Shown: one piece after another, positions 16,455-26,507 of the stretch
How the letters are laid out: each line of letters begins with the position of its first letter
Position numbering within the stretch: position 1 is the first letter of the stretch
From: Thermoplasmatales archaeon
GTDB lineage: Archaea; Thermoplasmatota; E2; DHVEG-1
Length of the DNA: 41,156 bases
Direction of reading: 5' to 3'
NCBI GenBank assembly: GCA_020350365.1
Contig: CP070712.1
Coordinates: 116,353-157,508 of the forward strand
Made by a program: the position numbers and the translations under genes
The notes under the pieces: model-generated
What the model saw: the letters and a program-made list of their open reading frames with translations, nothing else
The model's database searches: none
Told to the model about the DNA's origin: nothing

Positions 16455-16982
16455 TTATCTATTAATTTTTACAATTATTAAATCTGCTATTTCATTAGGC
16501 GTTTTATCTTTTGAGTCAATAACAATATCATAAATGGATTTATCCTTGAGATCAATTTTATAATAATTTTTATATCGTAGAGATTCGCTTCTTTCTCTTT
16601 CAATTATTTCTTTTTTTCTAGATTCAACATTACCTTTCTCTCTATTTACAATACGACTTGCCCTGGTATCTATATCAGTATCAATTGAGACTTTTAGAGC
16701 AGGTATGTTGTTCTGATATGCAATCCAGCCTGCAAGCCTTCCTTCTAAAATTATTTCTCCTTTTTTTAGGATTTGTAACTGGCGGTCATCCAGTTTTTTA
16801 TCAACTTCACTGTTTTGCTCACAATATTTACCAAACTCTTCTAAATTCATATTATGTTCTTCAGCAAGTTGCCTAAAAATCATTCCCGAGTAAATATAAT
16901 TCAGTCCAAGTCTTTTTTCTAAAATTTTTGCAACAGTTGACTTTCCACTTCCTGGTGTTCCACTTATAGTAATTGTAACCAT
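16455..16982 (-). CDS. cmk: Cytidylate kinase (archaeal type)
   Basis: The 175-residue protein has the P-loop GTPGSGKSTVAK near the N-terminus and the archaeal cytidylate kinase segment YIYSGMIFRQLA. EGRLAGW lies near 80 and a lid with arginines follows (DTRASRIVNREKG, RERSESLRYKNYY). It phosphorylates CMP and dCMP with ATP. Its place between the EMC3-like gene and cbf5 is the usual archaeal order, except that L14e is absent here. There is 38 bases to cbf5. No clear ribosome binding site precedes the ATG. Confidence 0.93.
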   Translation of the reverse strand: MVTITISGTPGSGKSTVAKILEKRLGLNYIYSGMIFRQLAEEHNMNLEEFGKYCEQNSEVDKKLDDRQLQILKKGEIILEGRLAGWIAYQNNIPALKVSIDTDIDTRASRIVNREKGNVESRKKEIIERERSESLRYKNYYKIDLKDKSIYDIVIDSKDKTPNEIADLIIVKINR

Positions 16983-16994
16983 GATTCAATTTTC

Positions 16995-17651
16995 TTAAAC
17001 AGATGGTCTTATTTTTGCTTTTATATTTTTCCACAAGTCAGACCAACTCAAATATTTCAGACCTTGTCTTATTATCTGTCCAATTACTACAGAAAATATA
17101 AGGTAAAGCCAAAGCCAGGATTGCATAATAAATGTTTCTTGTGAAATAAGAGGAACGTCATTACTCCAAGGAAGAGTAAAATAATAATGTGGTAACGCTG
17201 AAAGAAAAGCTCTAAGCCACATAAAAATTGGCCATATGAAGATAATCAAAAACACCATAGGCTTCATCATGCCACCAGAGGCTTCAGTCTGTCGTCTCAT
17301 AATTTCTGGCTGCATTTTCATAAGTTTGTTGACCCTATTTGTGTTACCCTCTTTTCTTGCTTTTGTGATTTCTTTCTGAAAAGCTCTGGTTATTTCTTGG
17401 GATTCACCCATTCTTTTCCAATCTGTAAAGAAGTTTGTAAGAGTAGAAGAAAGAAGAACAACTATAATTCCTGAAAGAAACAACGTTAGAACAGGAAAAT
17501 TTCCATCAAATCCTATTAATGGTTGCAGAACAAGACCAAAATAATATCCAAGAATAGGCCCTAAAGTAGGCATTATAAAAAATATCATCATCATAAAAAT
17601 CAATAATAATAAAAGATTGCTTCCTTGTGCTATATTATCTAATTTTTTCAA
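16995..17651 (-). CDS. EMC3/TMCO1-like (DUF106) membrane protein, Oxa1/YidC superfamily
   Basis: The 218-residue protein has a first membrane helix (about 13-40) and a second (about 50-75). A positively charged cytoplasmic helical hairpin follows (KRMGESQEITRAFQKEITKARKEG in part, then NRVNKLMKMQPEIMRRQ). Two or three further helices come after it. This is the archaeal DUF106 or Ylp1 layout, related to EMC3, TMCO1 and YidC. It is thought to insert membrane proteins, which agrees with its position one gene after secY. It starts 8 bases after adk stops. Confidence 0.9.
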   Translation of the reverse strand: MKKLDNIAQGSNLLLLLIFMMMIFFIMPTLGPILGYYFGLVLQPLIGFDGNFPVLTLFLSGIIVVLLSSTLTNFFTDWKRMGESQEITRAFQKEITKARKEGNTNRVNKLMKMQPEIMRRQTEASGGMMKPMVFLIIFIWPIFMWLRAFLSALPHYYFTLPWSNDVPLISQETFIMQSWLWLYLIFSVVIGQIIRQGLKYLSWSDLWKNIKAKIRPSV

Positions 17652-17659
17652 TTTATCAC

Positions 17660-18208
17660 CTAATTTAACACAGGCGTAGCCTGTTTAACTGCAGAATCGA
17701 TAGCATTATCATGGTTAAATACTATTTTGACTGTGGCACCACTCAACGCAGAATAAGCCATTGCTGCAGCTCTATTCATCATTTGATGTTCGGCAATTTG
17801 TTCTACAGTGTCCGGGTCTCTATTTCTTGAGGGATCATTTGCTCGTCTATTGTATATTTCTTCAGGATCTGCTTCAACGACAACTATTGCAGTTGGATTT
17901 ATTCTTTTTATAACCCATTCAGGAAGACCGGGCATATAACCCTTTGGTGTTTTAACTGTACAATGCGTATCTAGAATGATGTTTCCCATACTTGCAATCC
18001 TTTCTGCTGATTTAATTTGTAGGTTTTTTTGTTGTTCCAAGGTGAGTTTCCTCATTTCATCTCTGTCTTTTACAAGTCCTGTTTCCATTGCCATATCAGA
18101 CATTACAGTACCAAAAGTGACAAATTCAATATCCATTCCTTCTGCTGCTTTTTTCATAACTGTTGTTTTTCCCACCCCTGGTATACCTGTAACAACAATT
18201 AATCCCAT
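17660..18208 (-). CDS. adkA: Adenylate kinase, archaeal type
   Basis: The 182-residue protein starts MGLIVVTGIPGVGKTTV with the P-loop. FVTFGTVMSDMA and DTHCTVKTPKGYMPGLP are both typical of the archaeal AdkA branch, which differs from bacterial Adk. It balances AMP, ADP and ATP. Position right after secY is the standard archaeal and bacterial order. No zinc lid is present, as expected. The spacing to secY is 20 bases. Confidence 0.95.
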   Translation of the reverse strand: MGLIVVTGIPGVGKTTVMKKAAEGMDIEFVTFGTVMSDMAMETGLVKDRDEMRKLTLEQQKNLQIKSAERIASMGNIILDTHCTVKTPKGYMPGLPEWVIKRINPTAIVVVEADPEEIYNRRANDPSRNRDPDTVEQIAEHQMMNRAAAMAYSALSGATVKIVFNHDNAIDSAVKQATPVLN

Positions 18209-18228
18209 AATATTCCTACCAATAGATT

Positions 18229-19770
18229 TTATTCTGTACCAAAGAATCCTCTTAGTACAGGATGCATTTCCATTGCCTGCTCCTTTGCAATATCCTCATA
18301 TAGACGAATTATAATACCCACTGTAAGAAGTACACCTGTACCACTTGCTCTGCCGACTGTTCCGATTAAATCTGCAAAACCAGCCAGTGCACCAACTGCT
18401 GCACCTCCAATGACTGTAACAACAGGGATATATCTTTCAAGCACCTTTCTTAATACTCGTGGATCTCTTCTGAAGCCTGGAATTTGCATGCCTGAACTTT
18501 GAATTTGCCGTGCAACAGACGATGGACCCATATCTGTTGTTTCAATCCAAAATTTAGCAAAAAGAATTGATCCGATTATCATCACAGTCAGATATATTAT
18601 CACTTTAAGTGAATATTGTAAAGAATCATGACCAATTCCATCCCCACCTGCCATTATTGGTATTAGCCAATTATTGATTCCTCCTGGACTTGATAGATAC
18701 CAAGCTCCACCAGCTAAAGGCTGTGTACTGATTGTTGTATCAAATTGACCAATCCACCATTGACCTCCTAAAAGAGGGATATTTGATTGGTATAAAAGCA
18801 TTGCAAACATGTTAACATTTGCAAGAAGAGCTGCCATTAAAATAACTGGAATATTTGATGCATAGATTAATCTAATAGGATATCTTCCTCTAGCACCTCT
18901 CACCTTTCCATGGGCAAGAGGAAGCTCAATTCTGGAAGACTCTGCATATACAACAATTAAAAATATAACTATTGTACCTAGAAGAGGTACAATTGCATTT
19001 TCATATCCAATACGCGAATTACCGATAAACATCGTTTGATAGCCTCCACCTACCATATCTTCAAGTGTCATCGAGGTTGCTAGAAAATATGTACCAGGTA
19101 TTACACCACTTGGAGGATTACTAAGACTTAGTTCACCAACACCACTTGATGGTAACCAGTTAAAAAGTCCTGTAAATATTGCTTGGGATACACCCGCTGC
19201 AATAAATAGTGAAATTCCAGAGCCAATACCCCATTTTGAAATAAGTTCATCCATGAAAAATACAAGAAGTGCTCCAAGTACCAATTGAAGAATTATTAAG
19301 AAATTAGCCATGCCTTCTCCACCGGCAAGTCCAATTAATCCTTCACTTGGTCGTAAATAACCAAAAATTTGAGGAACAGCTTCAACAACAATCATAACAA
19401 TTACAAGTATTTTTTGTGTTCCCTGATAGATTGCTTTGTCCTCTTTTTTAGTTAAATCAAGCTTTATAATTTTTGCACCAACAAACAATTGTAAAATAAT
19501 GGATGCAGTAACAATTGGTCCAATCCCAAGATGCATAATTGAACCAGAGGCTCCTGCCATGATAAAACGATAATTTTCAAAAAGATCAACAAATCTTTCC
19601 TGCATACCAAAAATCATGACATTTGTCATTATGAAATAAAGAACCAAACATAAAATAGTCCAGAATATTTTTGTTCTAAAATTTACATGTCCTTCCGGCT
19701 TTGTAACAGCTGGCCATCTTTCAATAAGTGGTTTTAGACTATATAGCCGACTCTTTTTTTCCTCTGCCAT
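18229..19770 (-). CDS. secY: SecY (Sec61 alpha), protein translocation channel
   Basis: About 513 residues with ten membrane helices. The first conserved segment is YSLKPLIERWPAVTKPEG, and GIGPIVTASIILQL in helix 2 forms the plug and gate region. Later cytosolic loops include AHGKVRGARGRYPIRLIYASNIPVI (shown in part) and RQIQSSGMQIPGFRRDPRVL. I choose the ATG at 19770 because AGGG lies 7 bases before it; a TTG at 19776 in the same frame has worse spacing. It forms the channel with SecE and Sec61-beta and exports the secreted proteins of this window. It lies 19 bases after rpl15. Confidence 0.97.
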   Translation of the reverse strand: MAEEKKSRLYSLKPLIERWPAVTKPEGHVNFRTKIFWTILCLVLYFIMTNVMIFGMQERFVDLFENYRFIMAGASGSIMHLGIGPIVTASIILQLFVGAKIIKLDLTKKEDKAIYQGTQKILVIVMIVVEAVPQIFGYLRPSEGLIGLAGGEGMANFLIILQLVLGALLVFFMDELISKWGIGSGISLFIAAGVSQAIFTGLFNWLPSSGVGELSLSNPPSGVIPGTYFLATSMTLEDMVGGGYQTMFIGNSRIGYENAIVPLLGTIVIFLIVVYAESSRIELPLAHGKVRGARGRYPIRLIYASNIPVILMAALLANVNMFAMLLYQSNIPLLGGQWWIGQFDTTISTQPLAGGAWYLSSPGGINNWLIPIMAGGDGIGHDSLQYSLKVIIYLTVMIIGSILFAKFWIETTDMGPSSVARQIQSSGMQIPGFRRDPRVLRKVLERYIPVVTVIGGAAVGALAGFADLIGTVGRASGTGVLLTVGIIIRLYEDIAKEQAMEMHPVLRGFFGTE

Positions 19771-19789
19771 ATTCAAACCCTAATTTATT

Positions 19790-20236
19790 TTATTCTTCTA
19801 CGATCTTTTCTTCAACTGGTTGCTCTTTTGGTATGTCTGGTAATATTATCTCTCCACCTTTTTCTTTGATCTTTGCAATAGCTTTTTCAGATGCGTTATT
19901 AACCTTAATCTTAAGTTTCTTATTTATACTTCCACTACCAAGTAATTTATCAAAACCTTCTTTTGTAAGATTTATGTCATTTTTTCCAGGAAATATTTCT
20001 TCAAGTTGCCCAATATTTATAGTTTTATTTTTCTTTGTTATACTTGGATGTCTCTTGAAACCATGTTTCCCAAAATGATCCGGCATATTTTTAACCATAT
20101 GCATGTATCGATGTTTCAATAGACCTGCATTTCCTTTACCGCCTTTTAAACCTGCACCACGGCCTCCCTTTTTTCCTTTACCGTGAGTCATTGATCCTCT
20201 GAATTTCTTTGTTTTTGTTCGGGCCAATTCAATCAC
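19790..20236 (-). CDS. rpl15: 50S ribosomal protein L15 (uL15)
   Basis: The 148-residue protein has the glycine-rich L15 N-terminus: RGSMTHGKGKKGGRGAGLKG, then GNAGLLKHRYM. The C-terminal part includes KLLGSGSINKKLKIKVNNASE. It opens at a GTG (20236) after AAAGGA. The last 20 residues are acidic and proline-rich (PDIPKEQPVEEKIVEE). It is the first gene of this operon in the window. The upstream spc genes are not here: a METTL5-like methyltransferase and a 146-base gap come before it, so the operon is split at this point. Confidence 0.95.
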   Translation of the reverse strand: MIELARTKTKKFRGSMTHGKGKKGGRGAGLKGGKGNAGLLKHRYMHMVKNMPDHFGKHGFKRHPSITKKNKTINIGQLEEIFPGKNDINLTKEGFDKLLGSGSINKKLKIKVNNASEKAIAKIKEKGGEIILPDIPKEQPVEEKIVEE

Positions 20237-20253
20237 TATCCTTTATTATTTTC

Positions 20254-20276
20254 TATCCTTAGGTCTAAGCAGGATA
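20254..20276 (-). other. Imperfect hairpin in the rpl15 leader
   Basis: TATCCTTAG (20254-20262) can pair with CTAAG plus GGATA (20265-20276), leaving a 2-base loop and a short bulge. It lies 18 bases before the rpl15 start on its transcribed strand. It could be a leader element or chance; the sequence alone does not decide. Confidence 0.3.
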
Positions 20277-20382
20277 AAGTAATGTATTATTATATTTTTG
20301 GATAAGATTATTATGTTATTATTTTGCAATTTTTTTTAAAAATTGCTCTTTTTTAAGGGTTGCAGATAAAAAAACCTATTTA

Positions 20383-20991
20383 TTACCTTTTTGTTAGGAT
20401 TCTTAATAATGTTACATCATACTCAACAAATTTTTTTTCATGAAAATTATATGAATGTTTGATTGGGAAAATATAATTTTTATAATAGGAGATTTCTCCA
20501 TTTAGAGAGGTAACCATTTTTTCTATGAAAGAAATTGTTTTTGTAAGATGAAGAGTGTAAATCACTTTTGAAATTCTAAACCCTTTTTCAATAAATCTTC
20601 TATCTGCTTTTATATTACTTTTTTGAGCACCAAATGGCGGATTCATAAGAATTGTATCACATGTTTCATTGATATCTATTATATCTTTTTCTAAAAATTC
20701 AACAGATAAGTTGTTTATATCTGCATAATTTTTGGCCTTATCAATGATTTTTTTATCAACATCAAATCCAACGACTTTTTTAGCACCTGTAAGACTTGCA
20801 CCAATTGCAAATATTCCAGTTCCACATCCTAAATCAAAAACAATTTTATCTTTGATATCTTCAAATTGATATGCAATAAAAATAATATCTGCAGCTATTC
20901 CTGCCGGAGTAAGATATTGTTCAAGTGTTGGAGAAGGGTCATCATAAGTTGGAATCTTTTGTAAAATTATTTCTAATTCTTTTTTTCTCAT
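20383..20991 (-). CDS. METTL5-like rRNA adenine N6-methyltransferase
   Basis: About 202 residues from the ATG at 20991; a longer frame from 21018 adds nine hydrophobic residues unlike the family. The N-terminus KKELEIILQKI, then LEQYLTPAGIAADI, is as in human METTL5. The SAM-binding motif is FDLGCGTGIFAIG and the catalytic motif is NPPFG, as in N6-adenine methyltransferases. VIYTLHLTKTISFIEKM and HSYNFHEKKF complete the likeness. METTL5 methylates an adenine in the decoding region of small-subunit rRNA and needs TRMT112. A Trm112-like gene occurs at 32979-33149. The gene lies just upstream of rpl15 on the same strand. Confidence 0.85.
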   Translation of the reverse strand: MRKKELEIILQKIPTYDDPSPTLEQYLTPAGIAADIIFIAYQFEDIKDKIVFDLGCGTGIFAIGASLTGAKKVVGFDVDKKIIDKAKNYADINNLSVEFLEKDIIDINETCDTILMNPPFGAQKSNIKADRRFIEKGFRISKVIYTLHLTKTISFIEKMVTSLNGEISYYKNYIFPIKHSYNFHEKKFVEYDVTLLRILTKR

Positions 20992-21075
20992 TAAAATAAA
21001 AATATGTGAGACTATCAAAAACTTTGTTGTGCGTAAATTTTATTTGCTATGCTTTGTTTAGTGGGTGTTTACCTT

Positions 21076-21149
21076 GGGCTTGTAGATCAGCTCGGAAGAT
21101 CGCCTCCTTGGCATGGAGGAGGCCTCGGGTTCAAATCCCGACAAGTCCA
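21076..21149 (+). tRNA. tRNA-Ala(GGC)
   Basis: A 74-base cloverleaf: acceptor GGGCTTG with CAAGTCC (third pair G-U), D arm GATCAGCTCGGAAGATC, anticodon stem CCTCC/GGAGG with loop TTGGCAT (anticodon GGC), T arm TCGGGTTCAAATCCCGA and discriminator A. CCA is not encoded. It ends 2 bases before the stop of the convergent tgt gene. Confidence 0.96.
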
Positions 21150-21151
21150 TT

Positions 21152-22381
<1,230 letters not shown>

Positions 22382-22385
22382 TTAA

Positions 22386-23051
22386 ATGATTAATGAGATA
22401 TTATGGATTGGTCTACTATTGTCAAGCTTTTTAATAGTCATATTTGCCTATAAGCTGTTTGGATTAACAGGGCTGTATGTCTGGACAGCTGTAGCTGTGA
22501 TACTTGCCAACATTCAGGTTATGAAAACAATACAGGTCTTTGGACTAGTGACTGCAATGGGAAATGTAATTTATTCATCACTTTTTTTAGTGACAGATAT
22601 TGTAAATGAGAACCATTCAAAAAAAGATGCTCAAAAGGCTGTATGGATTGGTTTCTTTGTTTTAATTACAACTACAATAATCATGCAGATAAGCATACAA
22701 TTTATACCTGATGAATCAGATTTTTTAAGCCAGCATATTACAGCAATATTTTCTGTGCTTCCAAGAATTGCTTTTGCAAGTTTAGTTGCTTATTTGATAT
22801 CTCAAAGTCATGATGTATGGTTTTTCGCAAAACTTAAAAAAAGACACAAAAAAAGATATTTATGGTTGAGAAATAATCTATCGACAGTCACAAGTCAACT
22901 TCTTGACAATATAATTTTTACATTAATTGCATTTGTAGGTGTGTTTTCTTGGAATATTATCGGACAGATCTTTTTAACTTCATTTATTCTCAAAGTAATA
23001 GTGGCAGCTTGTGATACACCATTTGTATACTTGGCTAGAAAAATAAGATAA
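22386..23051 (+). CDS. yhhQ: YhhQ/QPTR-type queuosine precursor transporter (DUF165)
   Basis: The 221-residue protein has about six membrane helices. Family features include AVILANIQVMKTIQVFGL, then GNVIYSSLFLVTDIVNENHS, the most conserved segment of YhhQ. Later come SQLLDNIIFTLIAF and KVIVAACDTPFVYL. YhhQ carries preQ0, preQ1 or queuine into the cell. The gene is divergent from the bacterial-type tgt with only 46 bases between starts, so the two probably share a regulatory region. Alternative use is import of preQ0 for archaeosine, but the partner here is not the archaeosine enzyme. It has no clear ribosome binding site. Confidence 0.88.
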   Translation: MINEILWIGLLLSSFLIVIFAYKLFGLTGLYVWTAVAVILANIQVMKTIQVFGLVTAMGNVIYSSLFLVTDIVNENHSKKDAQKAVWIGFFVLITTTIIMQISIQFIPDESDFLSQHITAIFSVLPRIAFASLVAYLISQSHDVWFFAKLKKRHKKRYLWLRNNLSTVTSQLLDNIIFTLIAFVGVFSWNIIGQIFLTSFILKVIVAACDTPFVYLARKIR

Positions 23052-23054
23052 TCG

Positions 23055-24758
23055 TTATAAAAATAATTTTAATAAATTGAACAGAATTGGATGTTTTTCA
23101 AAAAATCTAAGGATTGGTAAGTCAATTATTCTGTTTCTAGGAATGTAAACAGTAAGTGATTCTGACCAACCACTTTCATGACCATATATGTCTTTTGCCT
23201 TAACCTTGATATCATATATCCACCTTCTCGTCCAAATATGAGATGCGGTTACATTTTCCCCGGAGTTATATGGGCCAAGCCATCCGGAGTTAGTCCCATC
23301 TCCCCAGTCGAACCAGTAATATATTTGATCCTCTTGCGGATCATAAGAAAAACTTGTATAATTATACTCTTTTCCATTTTCTCCGTAAGTTATACCATTT
23401 GGCTTATCAGGGTTTATTGGTTGTTGCATTAAATTTGCTAATCCAGGATAATTTGAGGGGTATCTCTCAATTTTAAAAACAGCATTGGCATTTATAATTG
23501 GATATGGATTGGTATACTCCCAAATGGTTTCTTTTTCATAAGTTACTTCAAAAAAGATACCTTTTTTTCCATTACATATAACTGTGTTTCCATTAGCAAT
23601 ACGCTGTGCACCAGAAATCATACTTGAATAAAAATCGGTTGGATTTTCTGCAGTATATATCCAAATTGGATCTTCAGGTCCATAAGCCAAACCTGTGGTA
23701 TAAAAATAGTTACCATAATCATCTACAGGAGGTACGATTTCATCCACTGAAGAATATTTACCCTCTGGTCGTCCTAAACCATTATTGAACACAAGTATGT
23801 TTCCTTCTCCCGGGAATCCCGGTTCAATCCATCTTGCATCATGCTGGCCAAACAATTTCTGGTCATTAGACCCTCCGGCCCTGTAGGTTCTAGGATTTCC
23901 CCATCTATAAAGGATGTCTCCTCCTTTACCACTATTACCTCCCGTGTGTCCGGCAGCTTCTTCGGTTGTTGTACTATGGTCAATTACCCATACTTCGTGA
24001 AAATTATGTACACTTAATAGAATTTGATCAAACTCATCATTATAATCAATAGAATTGGTATGAAGCCAATCAGGATTAGTTACTCCAAAGTTTATGTCAA
24101 TAAGCTCTGGATGATTTTCAACAACTCCATAATTTTCTTTTGTTTGATCAAAATCTTGAATAAGATGATCCCAGACATGCCATTCCCAGACAATATCTCC
24201 CGTTGTTGGACCAGTTGGCTTAACCTCTATTATGTAATCAGGCCAAACTCCAAAAACAGAAACCGATTCAGGATTTCTACCAGCAGAAATTGCTTCATTT
24301 AAAGTCTTTTGTTCCCAAGCAATCATTAGTATATTACCGTTAGGTAATGGTTCGATATCATGATGCGAAAGATATGTATCACCCGAATATTTGAAATCCC
24401 ATAGAACTGTACCATTCCAATCGAATTCTTGAACACCTCCACCCATTCCACCTGATAAAAAAACAGGATGAGCCCCTAAAAAGACAGGACGCAGAAGATT
24501 ACCATTTTCAAGAAGATATGCAGAATGCCCGGGTGTATAATCACTCTTCCAAGTTTGGACTACCTCTTTACCATAATTAATTAAATAAGTTGTTTGTGAT
24601 CTTTCAGGAGAAAATAATGTATATCCTTTTTCTATGTCTAAATTGTCAATATAGCCATTATCATTTTGACAAATAAATGCACTTGTAATTGAAACAAAAA
24701 TAAGCAAGATAGTTGCAACTAATGTAAATAGCATCATCACAGATATCTTTTTTTTCAT
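23055..24758 (-). CDS. Secreted arylsulfotransferase-like (ASST) propeller with Ig/PKD-like domain and C-terminal tail motif
   Basis: The 567-residue protein has a signal peptide (about 1-28). An ASST-like beta-propeller follows: GYTLFSPERSQTTYLINY, SHHDIEPLPNGNILMIAWE, WLHTNSIDYN and FGQHDARWIEPG, with conserved histidines. ASST enzymes move sulfate between phenols through a histidine in the propeller. I cannot confirm that residue here, so substrate and activity are open. From about residue 440 an Ig/PKD-like domain follows (YYWFDWGDGTNSGWLGPY). The last 30 residues run from PRNR through LPILRFFEKHPILFNLL. This resembles the tail of the papain-family protein at 37206-39041 and may be a sorting signal. 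It ends 3 bases from the convergent yhhQ stop. Confidence 0.8.
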   Translation of the reverse strand: MKKKISVMMLFTLVATILLIFVSITSAFICQNDNGYIDNLDIEKGYTLFSPERSQTTYLINYGKEVVQTWKSDYTPGHSAYLLENGNLLRPVFLGAHPVFLSGGMGGGVQEFDWNGTVLWDFKYSGDTYLSHHDIEPLPNGNILMIAWEQKTLNEAISAGRNPESVSVFGVWPDYIIEVKPTGPTTGDIVWEWHVWDHLIQDFDQTKENYGVVENHPELIDINFGVTNPDWLHTNSIDYNDEFDQILLSVHNFHEVWVIDHSTTTEEAAGHTGGNSGKGGDILYRWGNPRTYRAGGSNDQKLFGQHDARWIEPGFPGEGNILVFNNGLGRPEGKYSSVDEIVPPVDDYGNYFYTTGLAYGPEDPIWIYTAENPTDFYSSMISGAQRIANGNTVICNGKKGIFFEVTYEKETIWEYTNPYPIINANAVFKIERYPSNYPGLANLMQQPINPDKPNGITYGENGKEYNYTSFSYDPQEDQIYYWFDWGDGTNSGWLGPYNSGENVTASHIWTRRWIYDIKVKAKDIYGHESGWSESLTVYIPRNRIIDLPILRFFEKHPILFNLLKLFL

Positions 24759-25085
24759 TATTTCTCTCTATAGTGAATCTAAATAATTATAATATTATAT
24801 TACAATTTAAATGTTTTTTTGTTGAAAATTAGTATATTAAACAATTTTTTTTCTTGTTTTTTATTATACATAAAATAAAGGCCAGAATTTCACCTAACAA
24901 TTATATTGTTTTGTAAAAAGGATAACCAATATGCAAATTTACATAAAGTTATACTTTATCTTAGACCATCAGTTGGAAAAATACAAAGAAAGTAATCTTT
25001 TAGTTAATCATTATAATTTTAAACATAAAATTTAAATCCTGTTATTAAATTAATTTGTTACTCAATTCCTTTTGGGAGGTATTAA
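24759..25085. other. Divergent promoter region between ASST-like and M28 peptidase genes
   Basis: These 327 bases hold no gene I can support. They are very A+T-rich. AAAATTTAAAT near 25027-25036 is a possible TATA box for the peptidase, and GGGAGGT at 25074-25080 is its ribosome binding site. GAGAGA lies before the ASST-like ATG on the other strand. Confidence 0.5.
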
Positions 25086-26387
25086 ATGAAAAATAAACTA
25101 CTTGTCATTTTGGTTTTATTGATGTTAATAGTCCCAATTCAAATAGCATTTGGATTATCTCAAAATCTTGAAGTAAAAGAAAGTAAGGAATTTGAGATAT
25201 CAAATATAAATGTCGATATTTCTGAATTAATATTAAAAATTAATGAATCTCTTCTTTTTAATTATCTTGAAAGTCTCGTAGATATTGGCCCTAGATATGT
25301 TGGATCAGAAAACTGTAAAAAAGCTGCAGATTACATTCATGATGAATTTGAAAAATTAGGTTTAGATGTATATATCGATCCATGGAATTATCCAAGATAT
25401 AAATGTAGAAATGTTGTAGCAACTTTGAATGGAACAGATTCATCAAGCGATGCAATATTTGTTATTTGTGCACATTTTGATACAATCGGAGATTCTCCTG
25501 GTGCAAATGATGATGGTTCAGGAATCGCTGCTATGCTTTCTATTGCAAATATATTATGCAAATATACTTTTAATCATACAATTCGTTTTGTTGCGACATC
25601 TGGTGAAGAAGTGGGAATATATGGAGCCAATGATTATGCTCGAAAGGCATACTTAAGAGATGAAAATATTGTTGGAGTTTTGAATTTAGACACAATAGGA
25701 TATACGACAGAAAAAGGTGGAAATTTTTGCTATCTTTTGAAACCAGAAAGGTCTAGTTGGATATCTTCAATTATTAATGAACTTAGCCAAACATATCAGG
25801 AATATATTAATCTTATACCTCTAGTGCTTAATAATAGGAATAATGACCATCGAGCATTTTTAAACTATGGCTATGATGCTTTACAGTTTGTCCAACTTTC
25901 ACGTGGTGATTATCCATACCATACACCAGAAGATAAAATTGAAAAAGTCAATTTTACATATCTAAAAAAGGTTACAAGATTAATTTTCGCAACGATTTTA
26001 GAACTAGCAAATAGACCAATTGATGTCCAAGTTAGATTTGTAACACCAAAAGAAGGATATTTGTACCTGTTTGATCGCCCGTTATTAAGACAACCAAAGG
26101 TAAATATTTTAGGTAGAGATGCACGTGGTTTAACTTACATAATTGGTAGAACCACCGCAAGAATTAATATTACAACCAAGGAAGAAATCATTAGTGTTTC
26201 TTACTCAATAGATGGTATTGCTACATTTTCAGGTTTCTTCCAGGAATCTCCATATGAATGGAAAATAAAAATATCAAATGACATTTTTCCTTTAACAGGT
26301 AAACATACACTTGGTGTACAAGTATGTTCTAGTAGTGGAAAAACAGCTTATGATGAAATGGACATTTATATCTTTTCTACATATTAG
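25086..26387 (+). CDS. Secreted M28-family zinc aminopeptidase
   Basis: The 433-residue protein has a signal peptide (about 1-23) and an M28 peptidase domain. VDIGPRYVGSENCKKAADYI opens the domain. Metal ligands are seen in order: His130 in AHFD, the aspartate of GANDDGSG, SGEEVG (general base and ligand), NLDTIG and the histidine of YHTPEDK. The last 100 residues form an Ig-like domain. Such enzymes remove N-terminal residues from peptides outside the cell, which fits use of detrital protein together with the papain-like peptidase and the APC permease. Substrate cannot be told. It does not carry the C-terminal tail of the neighbouring secreted protein. Confidence 0.92.
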   Translation: MKNKLLVILVLLMLIVPIQIAFGLSQNLEVKESKEFEISNINVDISELILKINESLLFNYLESLVDIGPRYVGSENCKKAADYIHDEFEKLGLDVYIDPWNYPRYKCRNVVATLNGTDSSSDAIFVICAHFDTIGDSPGANDDGSGIAAMLSIANILCKYTFNHTIRFVATSGEEVGIYGANDYARKAYLRDENIVGVLNLDTIGYTTEKGGNFCYLLKPERSSWISSIINELSQTYQEYINLIPLVLNNRNNDHRAFLNYGYDALQFVQLSRGDYPYHTPEDKIEKVNFTYLKKVTRLIFATILELANRPIDVQVRFVTPKEGYLYLFDRPLLRQPKVNILGRDARGLTYIIGRTTARINITTKEEIISVSYSIDGIATFSGFFQESPYEWKIKISNDIFPLTGKHTLGVQVCSSSGKTAYDEMDIYIFSTY

Positions 26388-26507
26388 AAGCAGATTCCTA
26401 TTCAGACAACCTTACCTAGACATTCTTGTAGTATGTTATCAAGAACAATGAGATTCTTTTGTTTTGCAGAAACCTTTGGTTCCAATCCTTAAAAATCCAT
26501 ATAAAAT

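Noticed and set aside
24931-25035. Short frame of about 34 codons in the gap before the M28 gene
   Set aside because: No ribosome binding site, composition as in the surrounding A+T-rich DNA, and it overlaps the likely promoter.
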